A model generated the notes under the pieces. That model saw only the letters and a list, made by a program, of their open reading frames with translations, was not told where the DNA came from and did no database searches. Positions 1-9,086 of a DNA stretch of 36,141 nucleotides are shown in pieces. A program made the position numbers and the translations under genes. Every line of letters begins with the position of its first letter. Position 1 is the first letter of the stretch. The DNA lies in assembly GCA_024762795.1 (NCBI GenBank), contig JANTGS010000023.1, positions 1 through 36,141 on the forward strand, given 5' to 3'. Origin of the DNA: Flavobacteriaceae bacterium (GTDB lineage Bacteria; Bacteroidota; Bacteroidia; Flavobacteriales; Flavobacteriaceae).

Positions 1-1538
1 TTTGCCATTTGTGCAATGGCAAAATCGGCAATATTAAATTCCTGAGTAATTGAAACCGCGCCACTGTTTACAGATGCTTCAGTAACATATCCCTTTTGCA
101 GATATTCTTTTAAACCGGTTCTTACCGGATTATTCTCAATCTGATCAGCGCCTTTCAACATGGCTTTATAAGCCTTTTGTACATCAAAATCACGGATTCC
201 TTTTAAATAGCTATCGGTAATCACAATACTGGCAGGATCACCCACCATGGTAAAAGTTTCGGTAGAATTCAACTCCCATTTGGGCAGCCAGCCATTCTCA
301 TCATACATTTCCAGCATGGAATTGATCATATCGTGTTGCTGCCCCGGATAAGCTAAAGTTAAAAGCTGGTGAAGATTGCGATAAGTATCCCATAAGGAAA
401 AAACCGTATAACGGCTTTCTGAGGTTTTTCCGATCATTCCTGTTTTGATCTCCGGATATTCCCCATTAAAATCATTTAAAGTATTGGGATGAATCTGAGT
501 ATGATACAATGCTGTATAAAAAATAGTTTTATCATCTTTTGTTCCGCCCGCTACCTGTATTCCCGATAATATATTATTCCATTCGGTATAAGTTTCCCTG
601 TAGAGATCATCAAAGGATTTATCCCGGGTTTCTTTCAGCAGATTTTCCCGGGCATTTTCTATACTTACATACGATACCCCAATCTTTACTTCAATAGTCT
701 CCTTTTTCTTTAACTGATACGTAAAATAAGTGCCTATACTATCTCCAACCACCATTCTCGTTGCATTATCCATCATCAGGGTTTTGCCGTTATATCCCAT
801 CCACTGAGCCTCAACCCCCGTGTATCTTTTAGTCTTTTTCCACACCCCGAAATGATCAGCGGGCTTTGAGAAACGGGCAACAAAATAAACCGGATAAGCA
901 GATTCCGGATTGTTATAACAAAAAGAGCCTACAGTGCGCATACCTTCTATCTCTGTTGAAGAATTTATTTTAACCATGGCTCCCTGCTCGTTTGTAAGAC
1001 CTAAACCTAAATTCAGCAAAATATTAGCCTCCCCGGCAGGAAAAGTATAGCGACTTACCCCTACTCTTTTTGATGCGGTCATTTCGGCTTTAATACCGTA
1101 TTTAACCAGAATATTACTGTAATAACCCGCTTTGGCTACTTCATCAGTATAGGTTGTACCATATTTTAAATGATCGGTTTCCACTTTACCTGTAGTGGGC
1201 ATAAGTAAAAGTACACCGAGATCAGGACAACCTACGCCACTCAGGTTGACATGACTGAAGCCTGTTAAAAAAGTATTGTAATATTCATAAGGCGTAGAAA
1301 ACCACTGACTGTCCTTATCAAATTTATTTTGTTTTCCCGAAACATTAAAGGGGGTAACACTTACCATTCCTCTTGGTGCGATCGGACCCGGATTGGTTGT
1401 TCCATAATTTGAGGTTCCGATAAATGGATTTACATAAGAAGCTGCTTCCTGAGCAAAACTATTCCACCCAAAGGCTATGCCTAAAACAAAAAGCAGAATT
1501 AATTTTAAGGGTTTATTATAAATTTTAATATCTGTCAT
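1..1538 (-). CDS. GH92 alpha-mannosidase, partial (C-terminus beyond window)
   Basis: The frame runs from an ATG at 1538 to the window edge without a stop, giving about 512 N-terminal residues. A hydrophobic leader ending near NSFAQ predicts Sec export and signal peptidase I cleavage; there is no lipobox, so the product is probably periplasmic or secreted. The GH92 N-terminal beta-sandwich is recognised by YVNPFIGTSNYG, PGPIAPRGMVSV, GFSHVNLSGVG and, further on, FSLWDTYRNLHQL and GWLPKWELNSTET. GH92 enzymes are calcium-dependent inverting exo-alpha-mannosidases. The acid and base motifs of the C-terminal half lie outside the window. The glycine-rich NPGPIAPRG stretch differs from the YPGATVPFG of two sister genes, placing it in another GH92 branch. 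It is the most promoter-distal operon gene visible, 12 bp after a GH29 gene. The family is secure; linkage specificity is unknown. Confidence 0.93.
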   Translation of the reverse strand, partial: MTDIKIYNKPLKLILLFVLGIAFGWNSFAQEAASYVNPFIGTSNYGTTNPGPIAPRGMVSVTPFNVSGKQNKFDKDSQWFSTPYEYYNTFLTGFSHVNLSGVGCPDLGVLLLMPTTGKVETDHLKYGTTYTDEVAKAGYYSNILVKYGIKAEMTASKRVGVSRYTFPAGEANILLNLGLGLTNEQGAMVKINSSTEIEGMRTVGSFCYNNPESAYPVYFVARFSKPADHFGVWKKTKRYTGVEAQWMGYNGKTLMMDNATRMVVGDSIGTYFTYQLKKKETIEVKIGVSYVSIENARENLLKETRDKSFDDLYRETYTEWNNILSGIQVAGGTKDDKTIFYTALYHTQIHPNTLNDFNGEYPEIKTGMIGKTSESRYTVFSLWDTYRNLHQLLTLAYPGQQHDMINSMLEMYDENGWLPKWELNSTETFTMVGDPASIVITDSYLKGIRDFDVQKAYKAMLKGADQIENNPVRTGLKEYLQKGYVTEASVNSGAVSITQEFNIADFAIAQMA

Positions 1539-1550
1539 TTTAATGATCAA

Positions 1551-2900
1551 TTAATTACTCTCATTTGCCCCATGTACTTTATCATAAAGATCTATCTTGC
1601 CCTCCAGCATTACGGCGATCACGGTATAATTCTCATCAATTACCTGTTTTGGCAGATCGATATAGGTGAGTCCGGGGTAAGTGCTCCAATAAACTTTACT
1701 AAAGACCTCATGATCCAGGATCGCTCCATTACCCACCACAAAGATCCTGTTGATCTTATTTTTAATGCCACGGATGGCCACTTTTCCATCTTTAGGAATA
1801 TCGCGAACATAAAGATATAAAGTAGTGCTGTCTTTTGAAAGAGCCGTTGGCCCGTAATAATATTCGTAAGGTATTCCGGCTTCTGTTCCGTAAATAGCCT
1901 TGCTGTGCTTTTTGGTCCATCTGCCCAGGTCTTTTAATATCTTTACCTGCTCTTCAGGAATGGTTCCATCGGCTTTAGGCCCGATATCGAGCAACAGATT
2001 CCCTCCTTTGGAAATACAATCCACAAAAATATCAATGATTTGCTGTGAGGATTTGTAATGTTTATCAGCAGGCTGATATCCCCAGGATTCATTCATCGTC
2101 ATACACAGTTCCCAGTATTTTGATTTGGGTTTGATGATGGGTAATCCTTGTTCAGGAGTATCGTAATCCCCCTTCTGTCGCAGTCTTGAATTGATAATGG
2201 TATAAGGATTGTTTTTAAGCAACATCGCTTTTACCTTCGGCACATCCCATTCTTTGTCATTATGCTCCCAGTCACCGTCAAACCACCAGACATCCGGATT
2301 GTATTTAGTTGCCAGTTCTTTTAACTGTCCCTGATAATATTTTTTAAACTTTTCCCATCTTTTGGGCTCCTCTGCTATTTTATAACGTTTTATATCTCTG
2401 GTAAAATCGGTATAAAGATCAGAAGACCAGTCGGGTAATGAAAAATAAATTCCAACTTTCAGATTATTCTTTCTCAGCTCTTTTATAAAGGGAGTCAATA
2501 CATCCCTTTTGGCAGCTGAACTTTTAACTGCATTCAGATTGCCGTATTTTGTATCCCATAAGGCAAAACCATCGTGATGTTTAGAGGTGATCACTGCATA
2601 TTTTGCCCCGCTTTCCGCAATCAGTTTAGCCCAATATTCGGGATTGTATTTTTTTGCGGTAAATCCTTTTAATTGTTTCAGATAATCCTCATGTGAGATA
2701 TAATTATTATAAAACGACCAAGATTCGCTAATACCATTAACAGCATAAATTCCCCAGTGGATAAAAATACCGAGTTTGGCATCTTTAAACCATTCCATTT
2801 TCTGTTCCTGAAACTCAGAATCTTTATTCTCTTTAGTTTGTGCATTAAAAAGAAAAGGGATAAAAAGCAGTACTATTAATGTTCTAATATTATTTATCAT
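1551..2900 (-). CDS. GH29 alpha-L-fucosidase (449 aa)
   Basis: This is a retaining alpha-L-fucosidase of family GH29. The N-terminal 20 residues are a signal peptide ending FLFNAQ, without a lipobox, suggesting a periplasmic enzyme. Family motifs are KLGIFIHWGIYAV (about 42-54), the SKHHDGFALWDTKYG block (106-120) and NPDVWWFDGDWEH (201-213). D208 in WWFDGD is the expected nucleophile. EQGLPI and KGGNLLLDIGP follow in the C-terminal half of the barrel, with a short beta-sandwich at the end. The length is normal for bacterial GH29. It is 6 bp downstream of a second, divergent GH29 and 12 bp upstream of a GH92, so the two fucosidases probably handle different fucose linkages on one glycan, for example core and antennary. 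That division is inference. Confidence 0.95.
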   Translation of the reverse strand: MINNIRTLIVLLFIPFLFNAQTKENKDSEFQEQKMEWFKDAKLGIFIHWGIYAVNGISESWSFYNNYISHEDYLKQLKGFTAKKYNPEYWAKLIAESGAKYAVITSKHHDGFALWDTKYGNLNAVKSSAAKRDVLTPFIKELRKNNLKVGIYFSLPDWSSDLYTDFTRDIKRYKIAEEPKRWEKFKKYYQGQLKELATKYNPDVWWFDGDWEHNDKEWDVPKVKAMLLKNNPYTIINSRLRQKGDYDTPEQGLPIIKPKSKYWELCMTMNESWGYQPADKHYKSSQQIIDIFVDCISKGGNLLLDIGPKADGTIPEEQVKILKDLGRWTKKHSKAIYGTEAGIPYEYYYGPTALSKDSTTLYLYVRDIPKDGKVAIRGIKNKINRIFVVGNGAILDHEVFSKVYWSTYPGLTYIDLPKQVIDENYTVIAVMLEGKIDLYDKVHGANESN

Positions 2901-2906
2901 GGTTAT

Positions 2907-4403
2907 CTATTTATTGACCTTAGAAATTCTAAACACCCAGGCATATTTTGAAGGAGGATTCTTTCTCAATTTTTCCGGAATCATTACTTTTAAGCCGTTA
3001 CCCTCACGCTTCCATTTTAAATTAGTTTTTGTTCCGGGCATACGGATCTTTGCTCCTTTTGCCGGAGAGATTGATTTTAAAACGATCTCTGCCGGAATTA
3101 CATTTTCCCCTTTTTCTGCCAGATAGATCATGTAAACTTCTCCTTCATTTCCCTGAGTTAAACAAATCTTATCTTCTTTAAAAGGTTCTATAGGTTTGGT
3201 AGCGTAAATCGCCCGGCTATTCACCTTCATCCAGTCGCCAAATTCTTTTAACAGATCATAAGCTCCCTGTTGCCAGGTTCCGTCAGGACCGGGAGCAATA
3301 TTTAGTAAAAGGTTTCCCCCTTTGGCTACTACATCTACCAAAGTATGGATTCCTTCTCTTCCCGACATATATTTGGCATCCGGAGTATATGACCATCCAC
3401 CGCCTGAAATGATACAGGATTCCCATGGGTAAGGCAAAGTTTTCTCGGGGACTCTGTTCTCCGGAGTAAGATAGTTCTGATTCTTCCCGTGAACAGCTCG
3501 ATCAACCACAATAAGTCCGGGTTGTTTCTTACGTGCTTTAACCACCAGTTCATCCATTTTAATATCCTGACTTACCTGCTTGTGCTTGATGAATCCTGTT
3601 TTGGTTTCTTTTAATTTCTTATCGAAAAAATGTTTCAACTCCTCTTTAGAGGCCTTAGAAACCCAACCTCCATCAAGCCATAAAATATTAACCTTACCGT
3701 AATCAGTTAGTAATTCTAAGATCTGATTATGAGTAAAATCTATAAATTTTTTCCACTTTTCCGGATATAGTGCAGGGTCATAGTTTACATTCCTGTCTAT
3801 GGGTGGGAAATATGGATCCCAGTAATATTCACTATGCCAGTCGGGTTTTGAAAAATAGGCTCCTACCCAAAAACCATCTTTTCTAAATGAATTAAACACT
3901 TCTTTGGTAATATTTGCCTTAGGATTACTGCTGAAAGCACACTCTTTACTGGTCACCTTATAATCGGTATATTTTGAATCGAACATACTAAACCCATCAT
4001 GATGTTTGGTTGTAAAGATCATATATTTCATTCCGGCATATTTTGCAGCTTCTGCCCATTTATCCGGGTTGAACTTAACAGGATTAAAGGTCTTCTTTAA
4101 ACCTTCGTATTCTTTTTTATACTCAAAATAATTCTGTGGATTGGCTCCTTTTTTACGTTCACACCAACCGTAATCCTCCGGACAAAGCGACCACGATTCT
4201 ACAATTCCCCACTGACTGTAAGTACCCCAATGCATTAATAATCCGAACTTCATATCCTGCCATTGATTAAGGTTTTGAAGTACCAAAGGATCTGTTTCAG
4301 GTACATATCGATCTTCTTCGTAGATAGCCTGAGCATTTATTTGCAAGCTAAATATTGTAACAAAAAATAAAATCGCTTTTTTCATGTGTTTAAAATTTAT
4401 CAT
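2907..4403 (-). CDS. GH29 alpha-L-fucosidase, second paralogue (498 aa)
   Basis: GH29 alpha-L-fucosidase, clearly divergent from its downstream neighbour. Motifs are KFGLLMHWGTYSQWG (52-66), TKHHDGFSMFDSKYTDYKV (132-150) and NILWLDGGWVSK (239-250), with D244 the predicted nucleophile, then KGGNLLLNIAPGPDG. It carries a longer insertion with cysteines around residues 73-165 and about 50 extra residues between the nucleophile motif and the next conserved block. Two starts are possible: the ATG at 4403, or an internal ATG at 4385 (residue 7) that would begin MKKAILFFVTIFSL, a more compact signal peptide ending INAQA. I keep the longer form but consider 4385 at least as likely. There is no lipobox, so periplasmic location is expected. 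It sits 10 bp after a GH92 gene. The exact fucosyl linkage cannot be read from the sequence. Confidence 0.94.
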   Translation of the reverse strand: MINFKHMKKAILFFVTIFSLQINAQAIYEEDRYVPETDPLVLQNLNQWQDMKFGLLMHWGTYSQWGIVESWSLCPEDYGWCERKKGANPQNYFEYKKEYEGLKKTFNPVKFNPDKWAEAAKYAGMKYMIFTTKHHDGFSMFDSKYTDYKVTSKECAFSSNPKANITKEVFNSFRKDGFWVGAYFSKPDWHSEYYWDPYFPPIDRNVNYDPALYPEKWKKFIDFTHNQILELLTDYGKVNILWLDGGWVSKASKEELKHFFDKKLKETKTGFIKHKQVSQDIKMDELVVKARKKQPGLIVVDRAVHGKNQNYLTPENRVPEKTLPYPWESCIISGGGWSYTPDAKYMSGREGIHTLVDVVAKGGNLLLNIAPGPDGTWQQGAYDLLKEFGDWMKVNSRAIYATKPIEPFKEDKICLTQGNEGEVYMIYLAEKGENVIPAEIVLKSISPAKGAKIRMPGTKTNLKWKREGNGLKVMIPEKLRKNPPSKYAWVFRISKVNK

Positions 4404-4413
4404 TATCGTTTTT

Positions 4414-6744
4414 TTATTGTTTATGTGTTCTTTTACTTAGTGAAAATGGAGCATTCTCCGGTTTACTTCCCCATTCTTTATCAGGCTGATCCCCCATATT
4501 AAATTCTAATTCTCCACCCTTTTGAATTTCCTCAAAACGAATAAAGGTATTCTTATAATCTTTTCCATTTAGTTTGGCCGATTGAATATAAAAGTTCTTT
4601 GCAGAATTGTTCTTTGCCTTTATGGTAAAAGTATTTCCGTTTTCCAGATGTAACTCTGCCTTTTTAAACAAAGGTCCTCCTATAACATACTGATCAACGC
4701 CGGGAGTAACCGGATAAAAACCTAAACTACTAAACACATACCAGGCTGAGGTTTGTCCGTTATCTTCATCTCCGCAATAACCATCAGGCGTGGCACTGTA
4801 AAGTTTTGTCAGTACATCTCGAATATGCAACTGTGCCTTATAGGCTGCTCCGGCATAATTATACAAATAGATCATATGCTGTACCGGCTGATTTCCATGT
4901 GCATAATTTCCCATATTTACAATTTGCATTTCCCTGATCTCATGAATGGTAAAACCATAATAGGAATCGTCAAAATGTGGTGGCATATCAAAAACCTCAT
5001 CCAGTTTAGCCACAAATTCTTTTCTTCCATCCATCAAATCGACCAATCCCTGAACATCATGAAAAACCGACCAGGTATAATGTAAACTGTTTCCTTCTGT
5101 AAAGGCATCTCCCCATTTTAAGGGATTAAAAGGGGTTTGAAAACTACCATCCTTGTTTTTCCCCCGCATCCATTTGGTCTCCGGATCGAACAGATTTTTA
5201 TAATTCAGCGATTGTTTATAAAACCTTTTGGCAATTTCCTTCTTTCCAAGTTTTTCCGCCATTTGAGCGATGGTAAAATCTGCGAAAGCATATTCAAGTG
5301 TTCTGGCAGCATTTTCATTGATTCCTACATCATAAGGTACATAACCCAGTGAATTATAATATTCAAGTCCTGCTCTTCCCACTGAATTTACAGGCCTGCC
5401 CTCTTCGACATCTGCATTTTTCAGCATGGCTTCCATGAGCAATTCTGTATCCATATTTTTTACCCCTTTAAGATAAGCATCAGCTATGATCGTAGCCGAA
5501 TTGGATCCGATCATCACATCTCTGTGTCCCGGACTTGCCCATTCGGGAAGCCAGCCTGATTCTTTATAGGTATTCTCCAGCCCTCTCATAATTTCACTGT
5601 TCAGATCAGGATACATCATATTGAAAAAGGGAAATACTGCACGAAAAGTATCCCAAAAACCATTATCGGTAAACATATATCCGGAAAGGATCTTACCGTT
5701 GTAGGGACTGTAATGAACAACTTTATTGTCCTGATCCAGTTCATAGAATTTCCTTGGGAAAAGTAAAACCCGGTACAGACTTGAGTAAAAAGTACGTATA
5801 TGACTTATATTATCATCTTCAACCCTGATCCTGCTGAGTTCTTTTTCCCAGGCCTGTTTGGCTTTTTCTTTGGTTTGTTTAAAAGTATCATTACCGATCT
5901 CCCTTTCCAGATTGATCTTTGCCTGTTCCTGACTGATAAAAGAGGAAGCTACTTTTACATGAACCACTTCTCCCCTTTTGGTTTTAAAACCGATAACAGC
6001 CCCTACATGACCCCCCTTATTCTCAACAGAATTCTTTTTGAGTTTCCACTGATCTCCCCAGGTATGATTTACTTCAAAATCCTTATCGAATTCGGCAACA
6101 AAATAGTTATGAAAATTATCAGGTACCCCTCCATTATTATTTCTGCAATAACCAATAATCTTTCTTTCTTTGGGTAAGATTTTCACCATAGATCCCTTAA
6201 AAAAGGCATCAAGCAGGATATAAGATTTTTCAGCTTCCGGAAAGGTAAATTTAAAATGTGCAGCACGCTCAGTAGGAGCCACCTCAGCAACCACATCATA
6301 ATCAGCTAAATATACATGATAAAAATAAGGTTTAACTGTTTCTGCCTTATGTGAGAACCAGGAGGCCCGTTCCTCCTCTTGATATTTCAGATCTCCGGTA
6401 ACAGCCATTAAAGAAAAAGCTGCATAATCATTTAGCCACGGACTTGGCTGATGGGTTTGTTTAATCCCTCTGATCTTATGTTCTCTGTATTTGTAGGTCC
6501 ATCCGTCTCCCATTTTTGAGGTCATGGGTGTCCAGAAATTCATCCCCCACGGCAATGCAATGGCCGGATAAGTATTCCCGTTAGACAGGCTGAACTCAGA
6601 ATCGGTACCCATCAAAGAATTTACATAATCCACAAGACTTACCATTTCTTTTTGAACCTTTTGTTCTTTTAATTCTTCCCATTTACAGGATACAAGGAAC
6701 AATACTAATAATACCAGTACAATTTTTAAACTGTTTTTCATCAT
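4414..6744 (-). CDS. GH92 exo-alpha-mannosidase lipoprotein (776 aa)
   Basis: Full-length GH92 alpha-mannosidase with a lipoprotein signal: hydrophobic core then LVSC, Cys20, followed by KWEELKE. The acidic residues just after the cysteine are compatible with surface export. The GH92 N-terminal sandwich shows NSLMGTDSE and NTYPAIALPWGMNFWTP (57-73). The (alpha/alpha)6 domain shows DTFRAVFPFFN, GWLPEWASPGH, EGNSLHYTW (E550, expected general acid) and GDEDNGQTSAWYVFSSLGF (from 658). The base motif reads D-E-D-N, whereas the two other complete GH92 proteins here read N-E-D-C, and the acid motif has SLHY in place of AWQ. It therefore belongs to a different GH92 subgroup, probably with different linkage preference. 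It is 11 bp after GH20 and 10 bp before GH29. Family assignment is secure; substrate is inferred. Confidence 0.95.
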   Translation of the reverse strand: MMKNSLKIVLVLLVLFLVSCKWEELKEQKVQKEMVSLVDYVNSLMGTDSEFSLSNGNTYPAIALPWGMNFWTPMTSKMGDGWTYKYREHKIRGIKQTHQPSPWLNDYAAFSLMAVTGDLKYQEEERASWFSHKAETVKPYFYHVYLADYDVVAEVAPTERAAHFKFTFPEAEKSYILLDAFFKGSMVKILPKERKIIGYCRNNNGGVPDNFHNYFVAEFDKDFEVNHTWGDQWKLKKNSVENKGGHVGAVIGFKTKRGEVVHVKVASSFISQEQAKINLEREIGNDTFKQTKEKAKQAWEKELSRIRVEDDNISHIRTFYSSLYRVLLFPRKFYELDQDNKVVHYSPYNGKILSGYMFTDNGFWDTFRAVFPFFNMMYPDLNSEIMRGLENTYKESGWLPEWASPGHRDVMIGSNSATIIADAYLKGVKNMDTELLMEAMLKNADVEEGRPVNSVGRAGLEYYNSLGYVPYDVGINENAARTLEYAFADFTIAQMAEKLGKKEIAKRFYKQSLNYKNLFDPETKWMRGKNKDGSFQTPFNPLKWGDAFTEGNSLHYTWSVFHDVQGLVDLMDGRKEFVAKLDEVFDMPPHFDDSYYGFTIHEIREMQIVNMGNYAHGNQPVQHMIYLYNYAGAAYKAQLHIRDVLTKLYSATPDGYCGDEDNGQTSAWYVFSSLGFYPVTPGVDQYVIGGPLFKKAELHLENGNTFTIKAKNNSAKNFYIQSAKLNGKDYKNTFIRFEEIQKGGELEFNMGDQPDKEWGSKPENAPFSLSKRTHKQ

Positions 6745-6755
6745 TATTTTATATA

Positions 6756-9086
6756 TTATTCAACAAGAATCTCATCAACAAAGGTCCATACTCCTCCATT
6801 TTTTGGGGTCTTCATATGTTCTGTAATTACTTTAACATATCTTACCTTTTGTTTTTTAAAAGATATGACAAAATCTTTAAGTTCTGAGTCACCATTTTTA
6901 GCATAAGACCTTTTGATCTCCCCTGCTTTTTTAAAGTTCTTTCCATCAGAAGATAACAACACTTCGATCTTTGCAGGAAAATAGATCCCCGAGCCTTGGT
7001 TTTCCAAAGATCCAACCGTAACCCTGCTTATTTCTTCTTCTTTAGCAAGGTCTACCACCACTTTCATATCATTCCCGATCCATGCCTGCCACTGACCATC
7101 ATGAAAATTTTTGCTTCCCCTAAGAGTATTGACCAGCGCAGATTTACCTGAACCCTTATAACTATCACTGTAGGGAACCAGATAATCTACCTTATGAGCA
7201 ACCGCTTTGTGGAACCTGATCGTATCTGTAAAAAGCTTTCCAATGGGTTTATCTCCTTCAAATAAAGAAGCCTTTATGATCGTAGTCTTATTGATCTCAA
7301 TGGGTTTAGAGTATTTTATCGCTTCTTTATTCAGATCTTTATCTCCCAAGATATAACGAATATCAGAACCCGGAAATTCATTTTGTAAACTTATACTTAC
7401 CACTTTATTCTCTAAATTAACTTTTGATGAGGCCGTTACAAGATACGCACTTTTCGCATTATTAATTCCCATCTGATCATATCGATGCATCATTTTTTTG
7501 ATCCTTACGGAGAAATCCTTCCAGTTTCTCAATTCTTTTGGACTCCATACGGTTTCTGCCAGAGCAGCTATTCGTGGAAAGATCATATATTCTGAATGGG
7601 ATTCTGTAGGAATATATTCCGACCATAAATTGGCCTGACCTCCCAACACATGCTTAGCTTCTTCCGGAGTCATTGATTCAACAACTGGATCAAACTGATA
7701 AACTTTGCTTAAAGGAAGGTATCCGCCGATAGCCAGAGGTTCTTCATTTTGCGGCCCCTGATAATAATCGAAATAACAAGGAATTCTCGGAGTCATTACC
7801 ACATCATGGCCTTTTTCAGCTGCTTTCAGTCCGCCTTTTACACCTCTCCAGCTCATTACTGTTGCTTCAGGTGCCAGACCTCCTTCGAGAATTTCATCCC
7901 ATCCGATAAGTCTTTTTCCATGGGCATTGATAAATTTCTCCATCCTCTTGACAAAATAGCTCTGTAATTCCTCAACACTTTTTAGCTTTTCTGATCTCAT
8001 ACGTGCCTGACAATGCGGACATTTTTTCCAGTTGGTTTTAGTAGCTTCATCACCACCGATATGTATATATTTTGATGGGAAGATCTCCATTACTTCCAAT
8101 AAAACATTCTCTATAAATTTAAAAGTACTTTCTTTTCCTGCACAATAGATCTCTGTAATGGGCCATACCCCTCCGGAAGGAACACCGATAGGATTTCCGG
8201 AACAAGACAATTCAGGATATGCTGCAATAGCACTCATTACATGTGCCGGCATCTCAATTTCGGGTATTACCTCAATATTTCTGCTTTGCGCATAAGCAAC
8301 GATCTCTTTTAGATCTTCCTGACTTAAAAAACCACCATAAGTTGCTTTTTCTCCGGGTTTAGTCTTTTTTCGTGCATTCCATACCTGATCTTCCTGGTCT
8401 ACCCTCCATGCTCCTACTTCAGTAAGCTTCGGATATTTTTTAATCTCTATTCTCCAGCCCTGATCATCAACCAGATGCAAATGCAAAACATTCATTTTAT
8501 GTATCGCAAGCCGGTCAATGGTTTTTTTGATATATTCTTTCCCGAAGAAATGACGTGAAAGATCTAACATCAATCCTCTCCACTGAAAACGGGGCTGGTC
8601 TTTGATCTCTATTTTAGGCACCAGCCAGGCAATATTTTCAGTTACTTTATTCTTTTCAATCTCATCAGGCAATAACTGGATCAAGGTCTCAATTCCGTAA
8701 AGAAATCCACCGTAACTTCCTGATACAATACTTATCTTATCTTTATCTACATTAAGTTTATAAGCATCTTTTGGCAAATCTCCTTTTACAAATTCCACAA
8801 TTCCTTTTTTAGGTGCTTTATCTGCATTGACCATCTCAGGAGACCATCCGGCTGCCCTTTTAAATCTATCTGTAAAGATCTCAGCTACAGGCTTCTGATC
8901 CTGTCTTGATAAAACTATCTTTATATCTTTGGTAATCTCAAAACTACCTCTTTTTAAATTCATTTCGGCAGGTTTGGGAATAATCGATATTTCTTCTTTT
9001 GTAAAGTTTTTTTGTGCCGGTGAAGTACACGAAACCCAAAATGTTATTAAAAAAACCGCTAATACTAATAAACTCTTACTTTTCAT
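6756..9086 (-). CDS. GH20 beta-N-acetylhexosaminidase lipoprotein (776 aa)
   Basis: Exo-beta-N-acetylhexosaminidase that would remove terminal GlcNAc or GalNAc by substrate-assisted catalysis. A lipobox at FWVSC (Cys20) anchors it as a lipoprotein. Order of domains: GH20b N-terminal domain (about 35-160), GH20 catalytic barrel with RGLMLDLSRHFF, HLHLVDDQGWRIEIKKYP and the catalytic pair in YIHIGGDEATKTNW (D346-E347), then a C-terminal region with a chitobiase-like domain and an F5/8 type C (discoidin-like) domain around 640-776. The start is the ATG at 9086, which shares its A with the TGA of the upstream GH92 (TGATG). An in-frame GTG one codon earlier is less likely. That junction implies translational coupling. 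In an N-glycan pathway it would clear antennary GlcNAc so the GH92 enzymes can reach mannose. Confidence 0.96.
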   Translation of the reverse strand: MKSKSLLVLAVFLITFWVSCTSPAQKNFTKEEISIIPKPAEMNLKRGSFEITKDIKIVLSRQDQKPVAEIFTDRFKRAAGWSPEMVNADKAPKKGIVEFVKGDLPKDAYKLNVDKDKISIVSGSYGGFLYGIETLIQLLPDEIEKNKVTENIAWLVPKIEIKDQPRFQWRGLMLDLSRHFFGKEYIKKTIDRLAIHKMNVLHLHLVDDQGWRIEIKKYPKLTEVGAWRVDQEDQVWNARKKTKPGEKATYGGFLSQEDLKEIVAYAQSRNIEVIPEIEMPAHVMSAIAAYPELSCSGNPIGVPSGGVWPITEIYCAGKESTFKFIENVLLEVMEIFPSKYIHIGGDEATKTNWKKCPHCQARMRSEKLKSVEELQSYFVKRMEKFINAHGKRLIGWDEILEGGLAPEATVMSWRGVKGGLKAAEKGHDVVMTPRIPCYFDYYQGPQNEEPLAIGGYLPLSKVYQFDPVVESMTPEEAKHVLGGQANLWSEYIPTESHSEYMIFPRIAALAETVWSPKELRNWKDFSVRIKKMMHRYDQMGINNAKSAYLVTASSKVNLENKVVSISLQNEFPGSDIRYILGDKDLNKEAIKYSKPIEINKTTIIKASLFEGDKPIGKLFTDTIRFHKAVAHKVDYLVPYSDSYKGSGKSALVNTLRGSKNFHDGQWQAWIGNDMKVVVDLAKEEEISRVTVGSLENQGSGIYFPAKIEVLLSSDGKNFKKAGEIKRSYAKNGDSELKDFVISFKKQKVRYVKVITEHMKTPKNGGVWTFVDEILVE

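Noticed and set aside
5800-6177. Open frame of 125 codons opposite GH92
   Set aside because: Antisense to conserved GH92 sequence; phenylalanine- and isoleucine-rich shadow.
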